Below, in pieces: positions 33,452-45,870 of a stretch of 64,000 nucleotides of DNA. The stretch is from Geosiphon pyriformis (Eukaryota; Glomeromycota; Glomeromycetes; Archaeosporales; Geosiphonaceae). The DNA lies in contig JAAOMT010000328.1 in assembly GCA_016748015.1 (NCBI GenBank), positions 191,620-255,619 on the forward strand, in the 5' to 3' direction. Both the position numbers and the translations under genes were made by a program. The notes below the pieces were generated by a model. The model saw nothing but the letters and a program-made list of their open reading frames with translations. It did not search any database and had not been told where the DNA came from. The stretch's first letter is position 1; each line of letters begins with the position of its first letter.

Positions 33452-36400
33452 AGTAATCTAGTCTGGAAATTAGTTACGTGCAACGTTCAGAGTATTAATG
33501 TCCCTGCAAAACAGGCAGACATAGTCTGTTGGCATGTGAGTTCTGGAAATATGGTTTTCTTTGTTGCTGAGACAAAATTAAGGTCTTCTTCTGGATCATG
33601 GATCAGGGACAAATTTGATGGGGTTCAGATTTTTACTTCTGGGTTGGATATTGGTTATCTTGGTACTGGCATTGCTGTGATTATGAACAACTCTTTGGCT
33701 TACCATGTTTCTAAGGTTAAGGAGGTTCCTGGTCATTTGATTTCGATTCGGCTTTTGTTTAAAGGTAAGCTTTTGGTTACAATTCTGGGTTTGTATGCTG
33801 GTGCTTTTCCTGGAACTAAGTTTGCTCAAGCTCTTGTAGTGAATTCTCTTATTGCTAAGGCTGTTAACTCCAGCACTTTTGTCATTCTGGGTGGTGATTT
33901 CAACAAGAATAGTTCTGGAAGGAGTGTGAGTTTTAAGTTCTGTTTGGGTTTGGGTTTAGTCAATTCTTTTGCTGAACACTCTTTGGTCAAAACGGCTACA
34001 TGGAGCAATTCTAGGGAGTGGAGAAAACAATTGATTTTATTCTTGTTAGTGGGATTCTATCTTCTGTTGTTGTGAAGCATTGTGTCAATTCTGTTTCTGA
34101 TTTCTTTAATATGGATTACAAATCTGTCATGATATTGGTTGGTCTGGGTGGGCTCTTAGATGTTCGGCTGAATAGTTTGTGTAAGCAGACCAACAAAAAC
34201 CATTGGAAGTTTAGGATCAAGGATGCTGATGATGCTGGGTGGTCTCGTTTTAAAGAATGTTCCTCTGCTAAGATGTTGGAGGTAAAGGGGAGGTTTCTTG
34301 GCACTGCTGCTGGTCTTAATTTGGATGCTATGTGGACTTTGCTAGAAAAAATGGTAGTGGATTCTGCAGATGAAATATTTTCCAGACATTGGTTCTGTGA
34401 TTTTCAATGCTCAAAAAATAAACATTCTTCTAAGTTCCTGGGTTTGAAGTTGCTGGTTGCCAAAATAATCAAATGTCTGACCTCTGCTAATACTTCTGGT
34501 TTCAATCAATTTGTGAAAAAATGGTCAACTCTGAATGCCAGTAAAGCTCTCGTTCTAAAGGACATGGTTCATGGTGGCCAAAAAGTGGAGAAACTTCTTA
34601 GTTATTTGTTGCTAATCAGAAAAGGGTACAAAAAATCCAAGATGTTTGAGTCAAAGTTGCTGCAAGAGACTACTATCAAAAAGGCTATTGAGAGGTATAT
34701 GGAACAATTTTGCTCAGACAAGAAGAGTATAATTAGGAATGTTTTGGATTGGTTATTTCGAAAAGTGGTGTTAGATCACTTGGTGGTTAATAATGAGTTG
34801 ATATTGGAGCCAGAAGAGATCAGGTCAGGTGTTGACAAGATTATGAAGGGTTGGACATGGAAGCATGTGATGCCTATGGTGCTGCCTGATCTCTGGGCTT
34901 GTCAGTATGCATCTTTGAACTATGTTAGAGATGATGCTTTTTCTAATGTAATGAATGCAATTAGCATGGGTGAATTGCTTTCGGTTACTAATGGCCTGCC
35001 TGATAACAAAGCTGTTGGCTTGTCTGGCATTCTCAATGAACTCTGGAAACATGGTTGTGGTGAGGTGTTGAAATGCCTTTTGGTATTGCTAAATGTGTAC
35101 TTATCTGTTGGCATGGTGCCTGCTTTGTAGAAGAGGACGTGGGTTTCAATGATCTCTAAGCCTTATGATTGGGATAGAGTTCTTACTAATACTTAACTTA
35201 TTGCTTTAATTGAGACTGCCAGAAAAATTTTGTCTGATTGCATTTTTTTGGCTTGTAGTAAGTTTGGTGTTCTCTAAAGTGATAATTTTTTGGTGCTCCA
35301 TGGTACTTCTACACAATCTCTAGTGTTTGTGGTTGGTTCAGTTGTAGAGGATGCTCTTGAAAAGAATAGGGAAATTTGGTTGGTTTTGCAGGATATGTGG
35401 AAGGCGTATGATTCTGTTGGTTGGCCTCACTTGAAAGCTAGTCTGTGGCACATCAAAATGTGTGAAAGGTTTTTTGGGTTTTTTGGAAACATTCATGAGG
35501 ATAGAATTAATAGGGTGATGACTGATTTCGGCCTGTCAGATAGCTATAGTGTACATAATAGATTGGACCAGGGTGAAGTTTTTTCATTTCTCTTATGGAG
35601 GATTTTCTATGATTCACTCTTATGTGAAGTGAAATAACATGAGCATTTGTGCAGATACCATGTTGATTCTAAGTTTGTAGCGAAGATGGGCAGAGTTGAG
35701 AGTATGGGTGGAATGATGTCTTATTTGGCAGCTGATGCATTCATCGATGATACAATTTGAATTGGAAATTGTCAGGCCTCTACTCAATATGCTCTGAACA
35801 TTGCCAGTGAGTTCTTTGAAATCAATGATATTTCTATTAATAATGATAAGACAGTGGCTATTCTCATTAATTAAGGTGTTAAGGTTGCCTCTCTGAGTAT
35901 TTATGGTCAGCCAATCTCAATTGCTAAAAAGGGCAAAACTCATTGTTATCTAAGTATCTTTTTGTCTATAAAGGGTTTATCTAAACTTAGTGTGTCCAAA
36001 GCTCATTTTGATGTTCGTTTTTTTGTCAACGTTGTGTTTAGAAAGGCTATTACAGATAAGCAGTTCTCATATTTAGTATCAGCTGTCTTGCAGCCTATTG
36101 TTAACTACCAGACTCAGTTTAGTTTTGTTTCATCTGGTGTTTGTCACAAATGGAATGTCATGGTTAGGAAGGGTCTTAAGTCCAAAGCTGGTTTGCCTCA
36201 TGATTTTCTGGATGCTGCCTTACATCACCCTTTTTTGTATGGCTTGAAGACTTTTGAACAAGTGCAATCTGAAGAGAAGATTGCTGCTTTGGTGTTCTTT
36301 TCTAATGCCTCTGGAGTCCTTGGGCATTTGTTCAATCATAGGTTTTTAGACTTGCAGGTTCTTGGCTGGGCTCTTCTGGATCCTTTGCAGTTTCCTGTCA

Positions 36401-38128
36401 AGTTGCATGTTAGTTCAGTCAACAACTTTTTGGCTGAGATTGTGAAAATTTTTTTGAGTAATAAGCTTTCCTTGGCTAACAATCTTCCCAATGCCTTTTG
36501 CAGTCCAGGTCATTTTCCACTTTTGTTAATTCTAGGTAGTTCTGAGTATTTTAATTCTGTTCACTCTCTGAAGCATTTTGGGGTTGCTTTTGGTGATCGG
36601 ATTTTGGATAAGAGAGGCTGTGTGCTAGATTGGAAGACCTTTCATTGTTGGAAAAAATTGGACCCACGGGGCCCCATGCCTTACTGGTTCTTAGTCATGT
36701 CCGAGTTTATGTTAGTTTAGGGCTTTTCTGCTTCCAGTTCTGCTGGTTTTGCTCAGTCTGTTGATATGAATGTTTTAGATTCTAAAGTGTTTTTTCTGGT
36801 GAAAGATGGGTTGCATGATATCTGGTCTAGTTGCTTTGAGATGTATACTAATGGATCTTTGAGAAATGCTGGCTTGGTTGATGTTGTTTGTAGTGCTGCT
36901 ATGTATTTTCTGGTTTTGGATAGAAGTGTTGGTATTGTGGTTGGTAGTCTACTGTCCTCTACTCTGGCTGAGTTGCAGACTGTTGTGTTGGCTCTTGAGT
37001 GTATACCTTCCTCTTGTCGAGTGATTTTGCATACTGATAGCCAAGCTGCTATTGATGCCTGCTTGTCAGAATTGTTTTGTGCCATGCCTGATTTTCGTAA
37101 TTGGTACTGGTTGGAGAGACACCATATTTTCAATTTGGTTAGGGAAAAGGATTTCAAGATGGTCTGGGTTAAGATTAAGGGCCATTCTGGCGTTTTGGGT
37201 AATGTCAAGTCTGATTTGGTGGCTGGGGATGTTGCTTGATCTCCCTTCTCTTTGTTGGCTGAGGTTCATGAACATTATTTGGTGGCTGAAAACATGGCGA
37301 TCTCTGGTAATGCCTGCCATTTTGTAAGGAACATTTTTCAATCTATTAATCATGCTTACTGGAAAGCTGGACCTGGTGTAGATGTGATACCTGTTGACCT
37401 TGTTGGGTGTGTAGACTGAATTTCTATTACAAAGGTTTGGCATCCGAACTCTCATATGCTTGCTGAGTTCACTGGTTGGAAAACTTTGAATTTGCACTCA
37501 TATTTGATAAAAGCTGTACACAGATGTCTTTCAGTAGCTGTTCGGAAAAGACTGTATAATAGGAATTATTCTGGCGTATTGTGCCTGCTGTGTAGTGGAG
37601 TGGAATTTTCTGACCATGCTTTCACGTGCTCTCAAGATGTTGTTATTCATAATGAGATTCTGGTTGAGGCTTCTGCTCATTGGGTATTAGTGGCGGGTCT
37701 TTGTGACTTGTCATCTTTAGCTGTTTTGCAGACATTGTCTGCCTGTTTTCTGGATGTAGATTTGTATTTTATTGTGTGTAAGGGCTTCGTGTTGGATGAA
37801 TGGTGCGAGAAAGCTCAGGGTGTATTTGAGAATAAGAAACAGGCCATTGGTAAGATTGTCAGTTTTGTTAGGTTTGTAGCTAATTTACATCATGTGAAGG
37901 CATGATTGGTAAGATCTAAGCATAGAGTGTGGATGGAGAAGACTGGTTTGGTTGCTGATGATGGAGTTGTTTCTGGTTTGTCTCGTGATGCTTCTTCTAT
38001 ATTGTCGGATGAAGTGGTTAGAATACTTGGTGTGGTTGAATCATTCACTGTTAGCTTTGGTCATCATTTGCCGTGCTAGTTTTTTTTCTGGTTTAGATAA
38101 TATTGTTAGTATCAATATAGGTGTATAG
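33449..38128 (+). pseudogene. ORF2 of LINE copy C (endonuclease, RT, RNase H, zinc finger)
   Basis: The endonuclease starts MSNLVWKLVTCNV at about 33,450, with AETKL (~33,568), GGDFNKN (~33,890), a frameshift near 34,016, then KTIDFILVS. RT follows with LPDNKAVGLSGILNELW (~35,000), EKNREIWLVLQDMWKAYDSV (~35,358-35,420) and an intact FIDD box (~35,740). RNase H has YTNGS (Asp to Asn, ~36,846), TLAELQ (~36,962), TDSQAAIDAC and IKGHSGVLGN (~37,175). The C-terminal finger is CLLCSGVEFSDHAFTC (~37,583-37,630). Stops at 35,128, 35,637, 35,758, 35,872, 36,718 and 37,238 mostly replace Trp or Gln. The final TAG is at 38,126. Confidence 0.9.
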
Positions 38129-38250
38129 TGTTGCTTTGACTGGCCTGAGTGACTAGCCATATGTAGTAAGTACGTAAATTGTGTTTAGTTTGGGTCACTT
38201 AGTTTGGCTCTATGTACTAAATAGCAGTTGGACTTTACTCAAAAAAAGCG

Positions 38251-39724
38251 GAAAAAAAAAACCATATACTAACTATACAAACCAAAATTAATAGTTAAAA
38301 TCTTATTAATATCTAATAATCAAACAATTTTATCTAATAAACATATAGTTAATTCATATAAACTATATAAAACAGAACATATTATTAATTAAACTATTTT
38401 TTATTATTATTACTTAATATTTAAACTTATATAATCAAATTTTTTTTTATGATCTTTTATTAAATATTAAATAAACATAACTATAAACAATTAAGCCAAT
38501 TTGGCTTTTCTAAAAACCAATAAAGTTTTAGTATATTAATTATTAAAAACCATATTTTTATACAAAACTATATAAATTAAGTTATTTAAAGCACTTGAAT
38601 TTAATGTTAAGATTACTAAAAAAGACAAAAGCAAAATATTTGACTAAAAAACCCAAAATTTTAAAAGATTTTTCAATAATTTTAAACAGACATTAGTATT
38701 TAATTTATATATAAAAATGTGATTTGATAACTTAATTTTCTTATAATAAAAACAAACTATTTCAAAATATTACTTATTATATAAACATTTTTAAACTGTA
38801 ATAAAAAATTATTTATAAATAGATTTTATAAAATATATACACAAATTAGTCATAAATTTACTAATAAAATTTAAGCTTATATGCAAATTTAATTATTATA
38901 TTACAAATATATAATATTAATTAATATTATTAATCATATTATAAAGAATCATATTAATATTTAATTTAAGTAAACCAAGTTCTAAAACACAAACATTAAG
39001 TATAGTTTGATTGTTTAAATAAATATAAATTATACAAAAAAAATATATATTTAAAAATCAATAAAATAGTTTATAACTCAATATATGTTGATAATACTAA
39101 TTTAAAAACATATATATTAATATTCAAATTAAAATTATCAAAAAAATAGCCATATTACTAGCAATACTATAAGGCTTTAATCTTTTTAACAATTATATAT
39201 AAAAATATTAATGACCAAAAATTACACTTTTATTAAATATTTTTTAACTACTAATAAACTACAAAAGTTAATTAATAAAACACCAATTTATTATAACTAA
39301 TTAATTATTCTAAATTAAAATATATTTTCTTAAAAAAAAAGTTTTTTTTTTATATAATTTTAAACTTTTTTTTGTTAATGTTTTAATAAATTAAAAAAAT
39401 ATTTTAGCAAACTATAAATTATTTTGATAAACTATTAAATATTTTGATAAATTTTTAAATACTATATAACTTAAGATATTATATAATTTGATTATTATAT
39501 TTAATTATATATTATACAAATTAAATTATTAATTAAATAATAATATTTGACTAAATAATTAATAATAAATTAAAACAATAATACATATTAATTGATAATA
39601 AAAATTATAATAATAATAAAGAAATAAATTAAGCAAAAAAACAAAAAATTAAGTTTAATAAAATTTAAATTATTTTTATTGTATAGTATAAAGTGTTTTT
39701 TAATTATTATAAATTAATAAGATT
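38251..39724 (-). repeat. Fossil LINE and Gypsy LTR sequence, nearly pure A/T
   Basis: Bases 38,280-38,350 follow the minus-strand LINE 3' region as in copy B at 17,505-17,575, and more distant similarity continues for some hundred bases. Bases 39,380-39,615 follow the Gypsy LTR as in 20,835-21,100 (for example CAAATTAAATTATTAATTAA against CAAATTAGGTTATTAATTAA). Nearly every difference is C to T or G to A. No coding capacity is left. Between these two parts I see no identifiable feature. Confidence 0.6.
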
Positions 39725-41673
39725 TAAAAAACTTCTTTCTTTTTTACCTCCAAAAATCCTCAAAAAAGCGTATTTTGAAAGAAGTTTTTTCTGTTATTTC
39801 ATACTGTCTTCCATCACTTTACAAGAAACAAATTCTTTTGTTGTTGATCTGGCTGCTCTCATGAGTGGTATTGGTGCTAAAAGAAGGTCGACCAGAGTTC
39901 CAACTTCTGGTTTAGTTAGTAGTAGTTCAAGTCATAAAGTTGAAAAACCTCCTGGTGATACTAAGCTGTCAAGTAATGGTGTGGCTCTCAAAAGTAGTAG
40001 ATCTGGTCAAGTGGTTAGGCAGTTTAATAGCATGGATACTGATGGGGAGGCTTCTGAAGATGAAGAAATATCTGATTCCAAGATGAATACACCTCAAGCC
40101 AAGTGTTTCAATAATGGTGCGATTGTTGGCTCCCCTCTCGGCTCTATTAATTTCGACATGGAGGAAGAAGAGGAGGTTTCTCTTCCCCTCTGTAAGTCTT
40201 TTTCTTTGGATAAGGTGTGGATTGATCCCAAAATCATTAAAACTCAAGTGGAAGTGGCTGTAAAAAAATCTTTTGCTTTGGACATCAATCTTTTAGCTGT
40301 GAAAGGAAAATTGGCAACGGCCAAAACTCATGCCATAAGAAAATTATTTTCAAGAATCAATGGTTTTGGGAGGGCCACTACTCTCTCAAAATTTGAAGGG
40401 ATCATCAGATTTACCTTCATCTCTGAAGCAAACATGGAAAAGGCCGTCTCATTGGCCAGAGAAAATAACATCATAGTAAACAGCAATCTTAAGAGACAAG
40501 GAATTTGCTCAGATCGGGCCGTAGTAATTAAGGAAATTCCCATGGATACACCAAAGGAAATGATTATTGCCACAGTATCCAAGTTTGGTTAAGTGGTGTC
40601 AATCCGATTGCAACTCATTGGGCTGTGGCAGAAGGCTGTGGTGGAGTTTACTGAATCAAGTCAAACAGATCAGTTGGCAGCTAAGTAGTCATTCTTAATA
40701 GGAAAAGATTCAGTGTGTGTGGCCAAAGCTGTGGGAGATTGTGAGACATGGGCATCTAGGGATTGGTATAAGGTGCTTTTGTTTACTTTGCTGGTGGAAA
40801 CAATGGCTCATGATCTTGGTGATTTTTTGGCAGGTGCTGGTGGAAAAACTTGTATCATAAATTGATTGTTGGATACTGGCAATAGAGTTTGTTGTGCTGT
40901 GGTTTGTTTTGAAAATGACAAGGCATTAGAGTCTGCATTTTGTATAGAGCCTATTTTTGGTAGGGTGAAACTTTTTTGGGCTAAATTAGACCTGGTTTGG
41001 TGTAATAGGTGTGAGAAGCTTGGTTACTCAGTTTTGGAGTGTGATGCTGAGATTACTTCTATTCCCAAGCCTCTGAAACCATTTATGAAGTGGGTCACTT
41101 TGAATGAGAATCACCTCCAACTTGCCAAGTTGTACACAAAAAAGAGTGTTCCCATTTCTTGCCCAGCTGCCTTTGGCGGTAAATCATGGGCTTAGGTTAT
41201 TTTTTCTGTGTCTATGTCTTCTGGTTTTTCTACTGGCTCAGGTTTGAGTCTCTCTTCCTCTGGTGGTCCAGGCTCTAGTAGTTTGCTTCCTCCTACTTTT
41301 GCTCTTGACTCTGTTTTGGATGGATGATTGTCATCTTTGGAATGATCTTTGGGGCTCCTATTGGACCAAGTGTCATGTATAATAAAACAATTGGATGGTG
41401 CCAAGTTGGTGCCTTTGGCATCTGTTTCAGACAAAATCCCTACTGTATCTGACTCTTAACCTCTAGCTTCAGTTTTGTCTGTGGTTGCGAATTTGAATTC
41501 CCCTTCTGATATGGTCTTGGATAGTCCTGATGGTCTTTTTGATACCCTCCTTCCCACTGCTACTAACAGTCCGATTCTTGGCTTAAGCAGCTCTAAGGTC
41601 CTAACTTCCAAGTTGGGCAGTCTTGAATCTAAATTTGTAGCTCTGGAAGTGTTGGTAAATTCCATTTTGGTGA
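39725..41673 (+). pseudogene. LINE copy D, 5' part with ORF1
   Basis: The leader resembles copy C. ORF1 starts at ATG 39,861. It has an acidic middle (SINFDMEEEEEVSLPL), FALDINLLAV (~40,275), the RRM-like fold AVVIKEIPMDTPKEM (~40,520) with a TAA at 40,590, and LQLIGLWQKAVVEF (~40,612). The knuckle CNRCEKLGYSVLEC (~41,005) has His changed to Tyr. Homology stops abruptly near 41,673, inside the last part of ORF1. Endonuclease and RT are missing. RNase H resumes at 42,128. Confidence 0.85.
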
Positions 41674-42089
41674 TGTTACGGTTTAAGAATTTAGCAAAAA
41701 GAATCATAAAAATAATACAAACTATTCAATCATAATATAGCACAGTAATAATTTTAGAAAGGTAATGATTAACATAGTAGCAAACACCATCTCGCAATAG
41801 TGGCAAGCACCAGTTCACAATAGCAGCCAACACCAACTGGTGATAGCAGCAAACACCAGGTTGAAATATCAAAAAGAAAGTATTTTCTCGTAGAACTACA
41901 AACATGTATATATACAGTAGTTTTAATATTGGGAAATAAACAATCAAGTAATAAAAATCATAACTTATCAAGCAACAGATCCAATTTTATCCAACAAACT
42001 CCACTTTAAATTATACTTTCAAATTAAATATCCCAAGAAATCTTTAAAAATCAAAAAGATGAAAAAGAATATTTAAAACGGAACTATCA
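41674..42089. repeat. LTR-like 416-bp insert within LINE copy D
   Basis: The segment begins TGTTACGGTTTAAG and ends ACGGAACTATCA. It replaces about 4 kb of LINE. TG...CA ends, a TATATATAC stretch near 41,909-41,920 on either strand and a size of ~0.4 kb fit a solo LTR of another family, best read on the minus strand. The flanks show no target duplication, so a rearrangement or another element type is equally possible. Confidence 0.35.
41775..41866. repeat. 23-bp minisatellite, four units
   Basis: Four consecutive 23-bp units share TAGYRGCMARCACCA followed by a variable 8-bp part: TAGTAGCAAACACCA, TAGTGGCAAGCACCA, TAGCAGCCAACACCA and TAGCAGCAAACACCA. They lie inside the LTR-like insert and may be its regulatory array. 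They are not CRISPR-like because there are no unique spacers of constant size. Confidence 0.75.
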
Positions 42090-42127
42090 TAACCCAAAGT
42101 ATTAAGAAACTTACTTGTATTATTTGG

Positions 42128-43495
42128 TACTGGAAATTGTGTGGCTGGGGCTGGGGTTTTTTTAGTGACATTGATCTGGGTTTGGGCATTGGTGTGTTAG
42201 GTTTGTTATTTTCTACTTTGGCGGAAATGCAAGCTATTGCTCTGGCACTGGAGTGTGTTCCTCCTTCTAGCTCTGTTCATTTGTTCTCTAATAGTCAAAC
42301 TGCTTTGGATGCCTGTAAGTCTGAATTAGGTCTGGTGTGTCCAGATTTTTACAATCCTTGCTGGGTCAAACACCAGCTTATCATGAATACTATTTGTAAC
42401 AAGAATTTGAAAATGAATTGGCACAAGGTGAAAGATTACTCTGGTGTGGTTGAAAATAAATATGCAGATGCTATTGCCAGAGCTTCTTCTCACTCTGGCT
42501 GATTCCTTCCTTTGCAATTGAATGCGCGCTTCTTGTTAGCAGATGGTCGTGCCATTTCTGGCAATTCTAGACATTTTGTTCATGATATTTTTTGTTCCGT
42601 TTGTTGTGCACACTGAAAAATTGGTTCTGGTTCTAAATTTTTGTCTGCCAGCTTGCTTGTGGACGTTGATTGGTTCTGCTCTTTACTGGTATGGCATCCT
42701 GATTTACATATGGCCGCTGGCCACACTAACAAGCCCACGGTGGATGCACGCACTTTTTTCATAAAGGCTTTACACCACCAGCTGCCTGTTGCAGTTAGAA
42801 AACGCCTGTATGACAGATGATACCCTAGTGTTTTGTGCTTGTATTGTGGCAAGATGGAAACATCAGATCATGTTTTCTCTTGTGAGATTGATGAGTCAGC
42901 GCGTCTTTAGATACTGAATACACATTTTAAATCTTGGATGAAGCTTTCTGGCCTATCTCTCTCTTCTTTCTGTATGCTGCAATTGTTGTCTTCTTGTGCC
43001 TCTGATGTTTCTGTGTTTATGGCTCTCTTTAAGGAGTTTGTTTTTAGTGATTGGTTTCGGGAGGCTGTCAATGTTTTCAAGGCCCTGAAAGTTGCTAATT
43101 TGAATATTGTTAAGTTTGTGCACTCCCTCAGTCTTGCTTTCAGGAGTGATATTTGGTTGGTTCGGGTTAAATATCATGCATTTATGAAAAGGAATAATCT
43201 CATCCCACTTGATGGTTCGTTTCCTATTTCAGTCCCTGGCTTGGCTTCTAGGATCTCAGCTGGTGTGGTTAGACTACTTGGTATGGCTGAGGCTTGTGGT
43301 GTTCATTTTGGCTTTCATAAACATTGTTCTTTCTTTTTTGGTGTTGGTGGTTCTGTTTCGGTTCATATAGCTGCGTAGTATTGTCCTGATCAGCCTGAGT
43401 GGCTGGTCACGTGTAGTAAGAGCATGATTCACATTTAGTTTATGTTATTTTTTTGATGTATAGCTCTAGATAGTGTTTGGACCTCACTCATAAAA
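42128..43495 (+). pseudogene. LINE copy D, 3' part (RNase H to 3' UTR)
   Basis: The sequence resumes in RNase H: DIDLGLGIGVL (~42,168), TLAEMQAIALALE (~42,218), LFSNSQTALDAC (~42,283) and KVKDYSGVVEN (~42,425, with the His of the KGHS motif changed to Tyr). The finger CLYCGKMETSDHVFSC (~42,838-42,885) follows. The last open stretch, 42,938-43,378, ends VSVHIAA. The 3' UTR has GTGTTTGGACCTCACTCATAAAA at 43,470-43,493, of the A/E type. Confidence 0.87.
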
Positions 43496-43639
43496 CGTTA
43501 ATAAAAAAAATTATTATAACAGATATAAATAATTATTTATACTATAAAAGCAAAATAAAATTTAAAAATTTTATAAAAAAAACCAATTTTATGTTAATAA
43601 ATTTTTTTTTTGAATTTAATAAGTATAATCTAACCACTA

Positions 43640-45870
43640 ATTAAAAATTAAGAACAAACTAAATGTTTTAGTATTAGATATAGTTCACATGTTTTCTATA
43701 TATAATCAGTTACTTGAGCCAATTCAGACTATACTATATTAAAACATTAAAAGAAAACTTACCCAAAGAAAACATTTTCTAAACAATTTCAAATAATATA
43801 GCACTATTATTAATTAATTCAATTAATAACTCAGTCATTTTAAAGACATCAGACTTAACAGTAGCAGATTTATGTTCTTAAAATAACATCAAATTAGAAA
43901 ACATATTATTATTAAAAGAAAACAAACTTATATGAAAACCAGATATATCAATGTTATCATAATCATATTCAGCTTTCAAAAGAATTATCTAACATTCTAG
44001 CTTATTAACAGCTTTGCTAAAGGAATTCATATGCATCAAAATTTTATTGACTCTAAGACCAAGAGCACTACTAAAAACCAAATTACTATTAACAATTGTT
44101 CAAATACTTTCACCATAGACCAACAGACTTAATAATAGAATTGACCAGAGCAAAAAACTTGGCTAATTCCAATTCTAAAAAGGTCAACCGAAAAGAGATC
44201 ATAGAATTATCAGATATTATACCAGCAAAAAAAGCTAAACCAACAACAGAACCAGAAACCAAAGAAAACACAGAAACAACAGCTTTAGTATATGAAATAT
44301 TGTTAACAACTCAAAAAGAAACACCTTAGAAATTTTAGAAGAGAGAGGTAAAGACATCTTACAATCCAAAGTTAGATAATTTAAATCTTAACATTGAAAA
44401 CAGTGCTGATTTTCAGGAGTTTTCTATTAAATATAGTACTTTTTTAGTGTACTAGTCTTGAATACTATAGCATTCAAATCAACCTAAAAACCAAATATAA
44501 CCAGAACAAAATGAAAAAAATAACCAGATTCAAGAAAACAAAAAATAAAACATGTTTGATTATCAACTTGAAAAATCATATTACTAATTTCAAAAGCTGT
44601 GTAATCAGAGGGAAAATTGATTAACTTGGTCTTAAACTTATTACAAAACAGAATAGTTTTATTCTAATTTACTAAGAGGAAGATCTTAATATTATCTTTG
44701 TTCACCAAAACTGACCAATAACTCAAAACAGATACAGCAGAGTCTAACTTTTTAAAATAAATAACCACATATTGTCAAATACCAGTAGACTTTAATACAA
44801 TATAAGCAACATTACTAAATATATTGAAAGCTATCTTAATATTAGTAGCAAATACACTCAAAGACACATCATGTAGCACAACAACAGCAGAAAAAGAACC
44901 AAACTCAGAAACCACCAAAAACTTGGCAATTTTGAGAGTGGTTAAATAAACAGAACTTGTAAGCTCAACTAAAAATACAGTTTCTAAAAACACTTAAGAA
45001 ACAATCTTCATAGAAAAGAGCTTCACATTGTCTTTTGATACTAACTTTGCATCCAAAAAACTATGTACAAACTGAAAAACAGCCTTAATATAAACCAATT
45101 TGATCTTAAAAGTAGCATCAAACACCAGAATAAAAACCACCCACCCAGCAAATTTTTAATAATTAGCAATAATTTTCTAAACACCACCAGCAGCAGTACC
45201 AAAAATCAAAGGAAAAAATAATTCAGTTTCTATCTAATTAGTTCAGTTCTTAAGAACAAGTGATCTAATAGGAGATAATTGTTTTGCTTCTAAAATTAGC
45301 AAAAATTTACTAAAAAGCATCATATTTGACAATACAGCTAGTGGTTAATCTTGGCCCATCTTAGATAATATACTGAATAAAACAGTAGAGATCTTATTTA
45401 AAATCCCAGTTAAAACCACAAAGAAGTTTAGTATAATAATAGCAAAAGCAAATAACTGTTCTTATTTTTTTGAACTTTTGGTCTTTTTGATCATTTTTTT
45501 AAAGAAAAAATGCTGGCAACACTTGATATTAAAGCTATAAAAAAGAAGACCAGCTTGTTAACTAGTTTGTTATTAAAAAATTTTGGGCTTTTTAAAAGGA
45601 TAAAAACAATACTAAGACTAATTTAAGTGTGTCTCTTTGAGGAAACTTTAACTGGTAAAAGACCAGCCAAAGATGGAAAAATTGCTTCAGTAGCTACTAA
45701 AGACAGCTTTTTATGATTATTAAGTAAAGAAAAAACTTCTAAAATATTCTGTCTAGTTGCTTTTACAACAGAAAAAGCTTCTTTGGTTGAAATTTTATTA
45801 AGTATCTCCAAAAAAATATTAAGTACAGCTTTTTTACTCTTTGTTTTGGTTATGGTCATAAAATTAAGGA
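43640..45870 (-). pseudogene. LINE copy F, strongly decayed (minus strand)
   Basis: The 3' UTR match to the minus LINE copies lies at 43,650-43,740. ORF1-like fragments are at 44,650-45,000, where the end of the RRM-like fold reads YWSVLVNKDNIKIF against WSFLIGKDSV in copy D. The ORF1 N-terminal region is at 45,623-45,859. The region is much more AT-rich than copies A to E and has no long frame. The order fits ORF1 plus the 3' end with most of ORF2 missing or unrecognisable. Confidence 0.55.

Larger units (their letters stand above)
31465..38250 (+). mobile_element. LINE copy C, near full length (plus strand)
   Basis: It has a leader with ACCTCTAAAAAACCCC, ORF1, ORF2 and a 3' UTR ending AGTTGGACTTTACTCAAAA. 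The 5' leader is similar to that of copy D (39,725). Many stops sit at Trp or Gln codons of the other copies, and there are a few frameshifts. The 3' UTR matches copy B. Confidence 0.92.
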
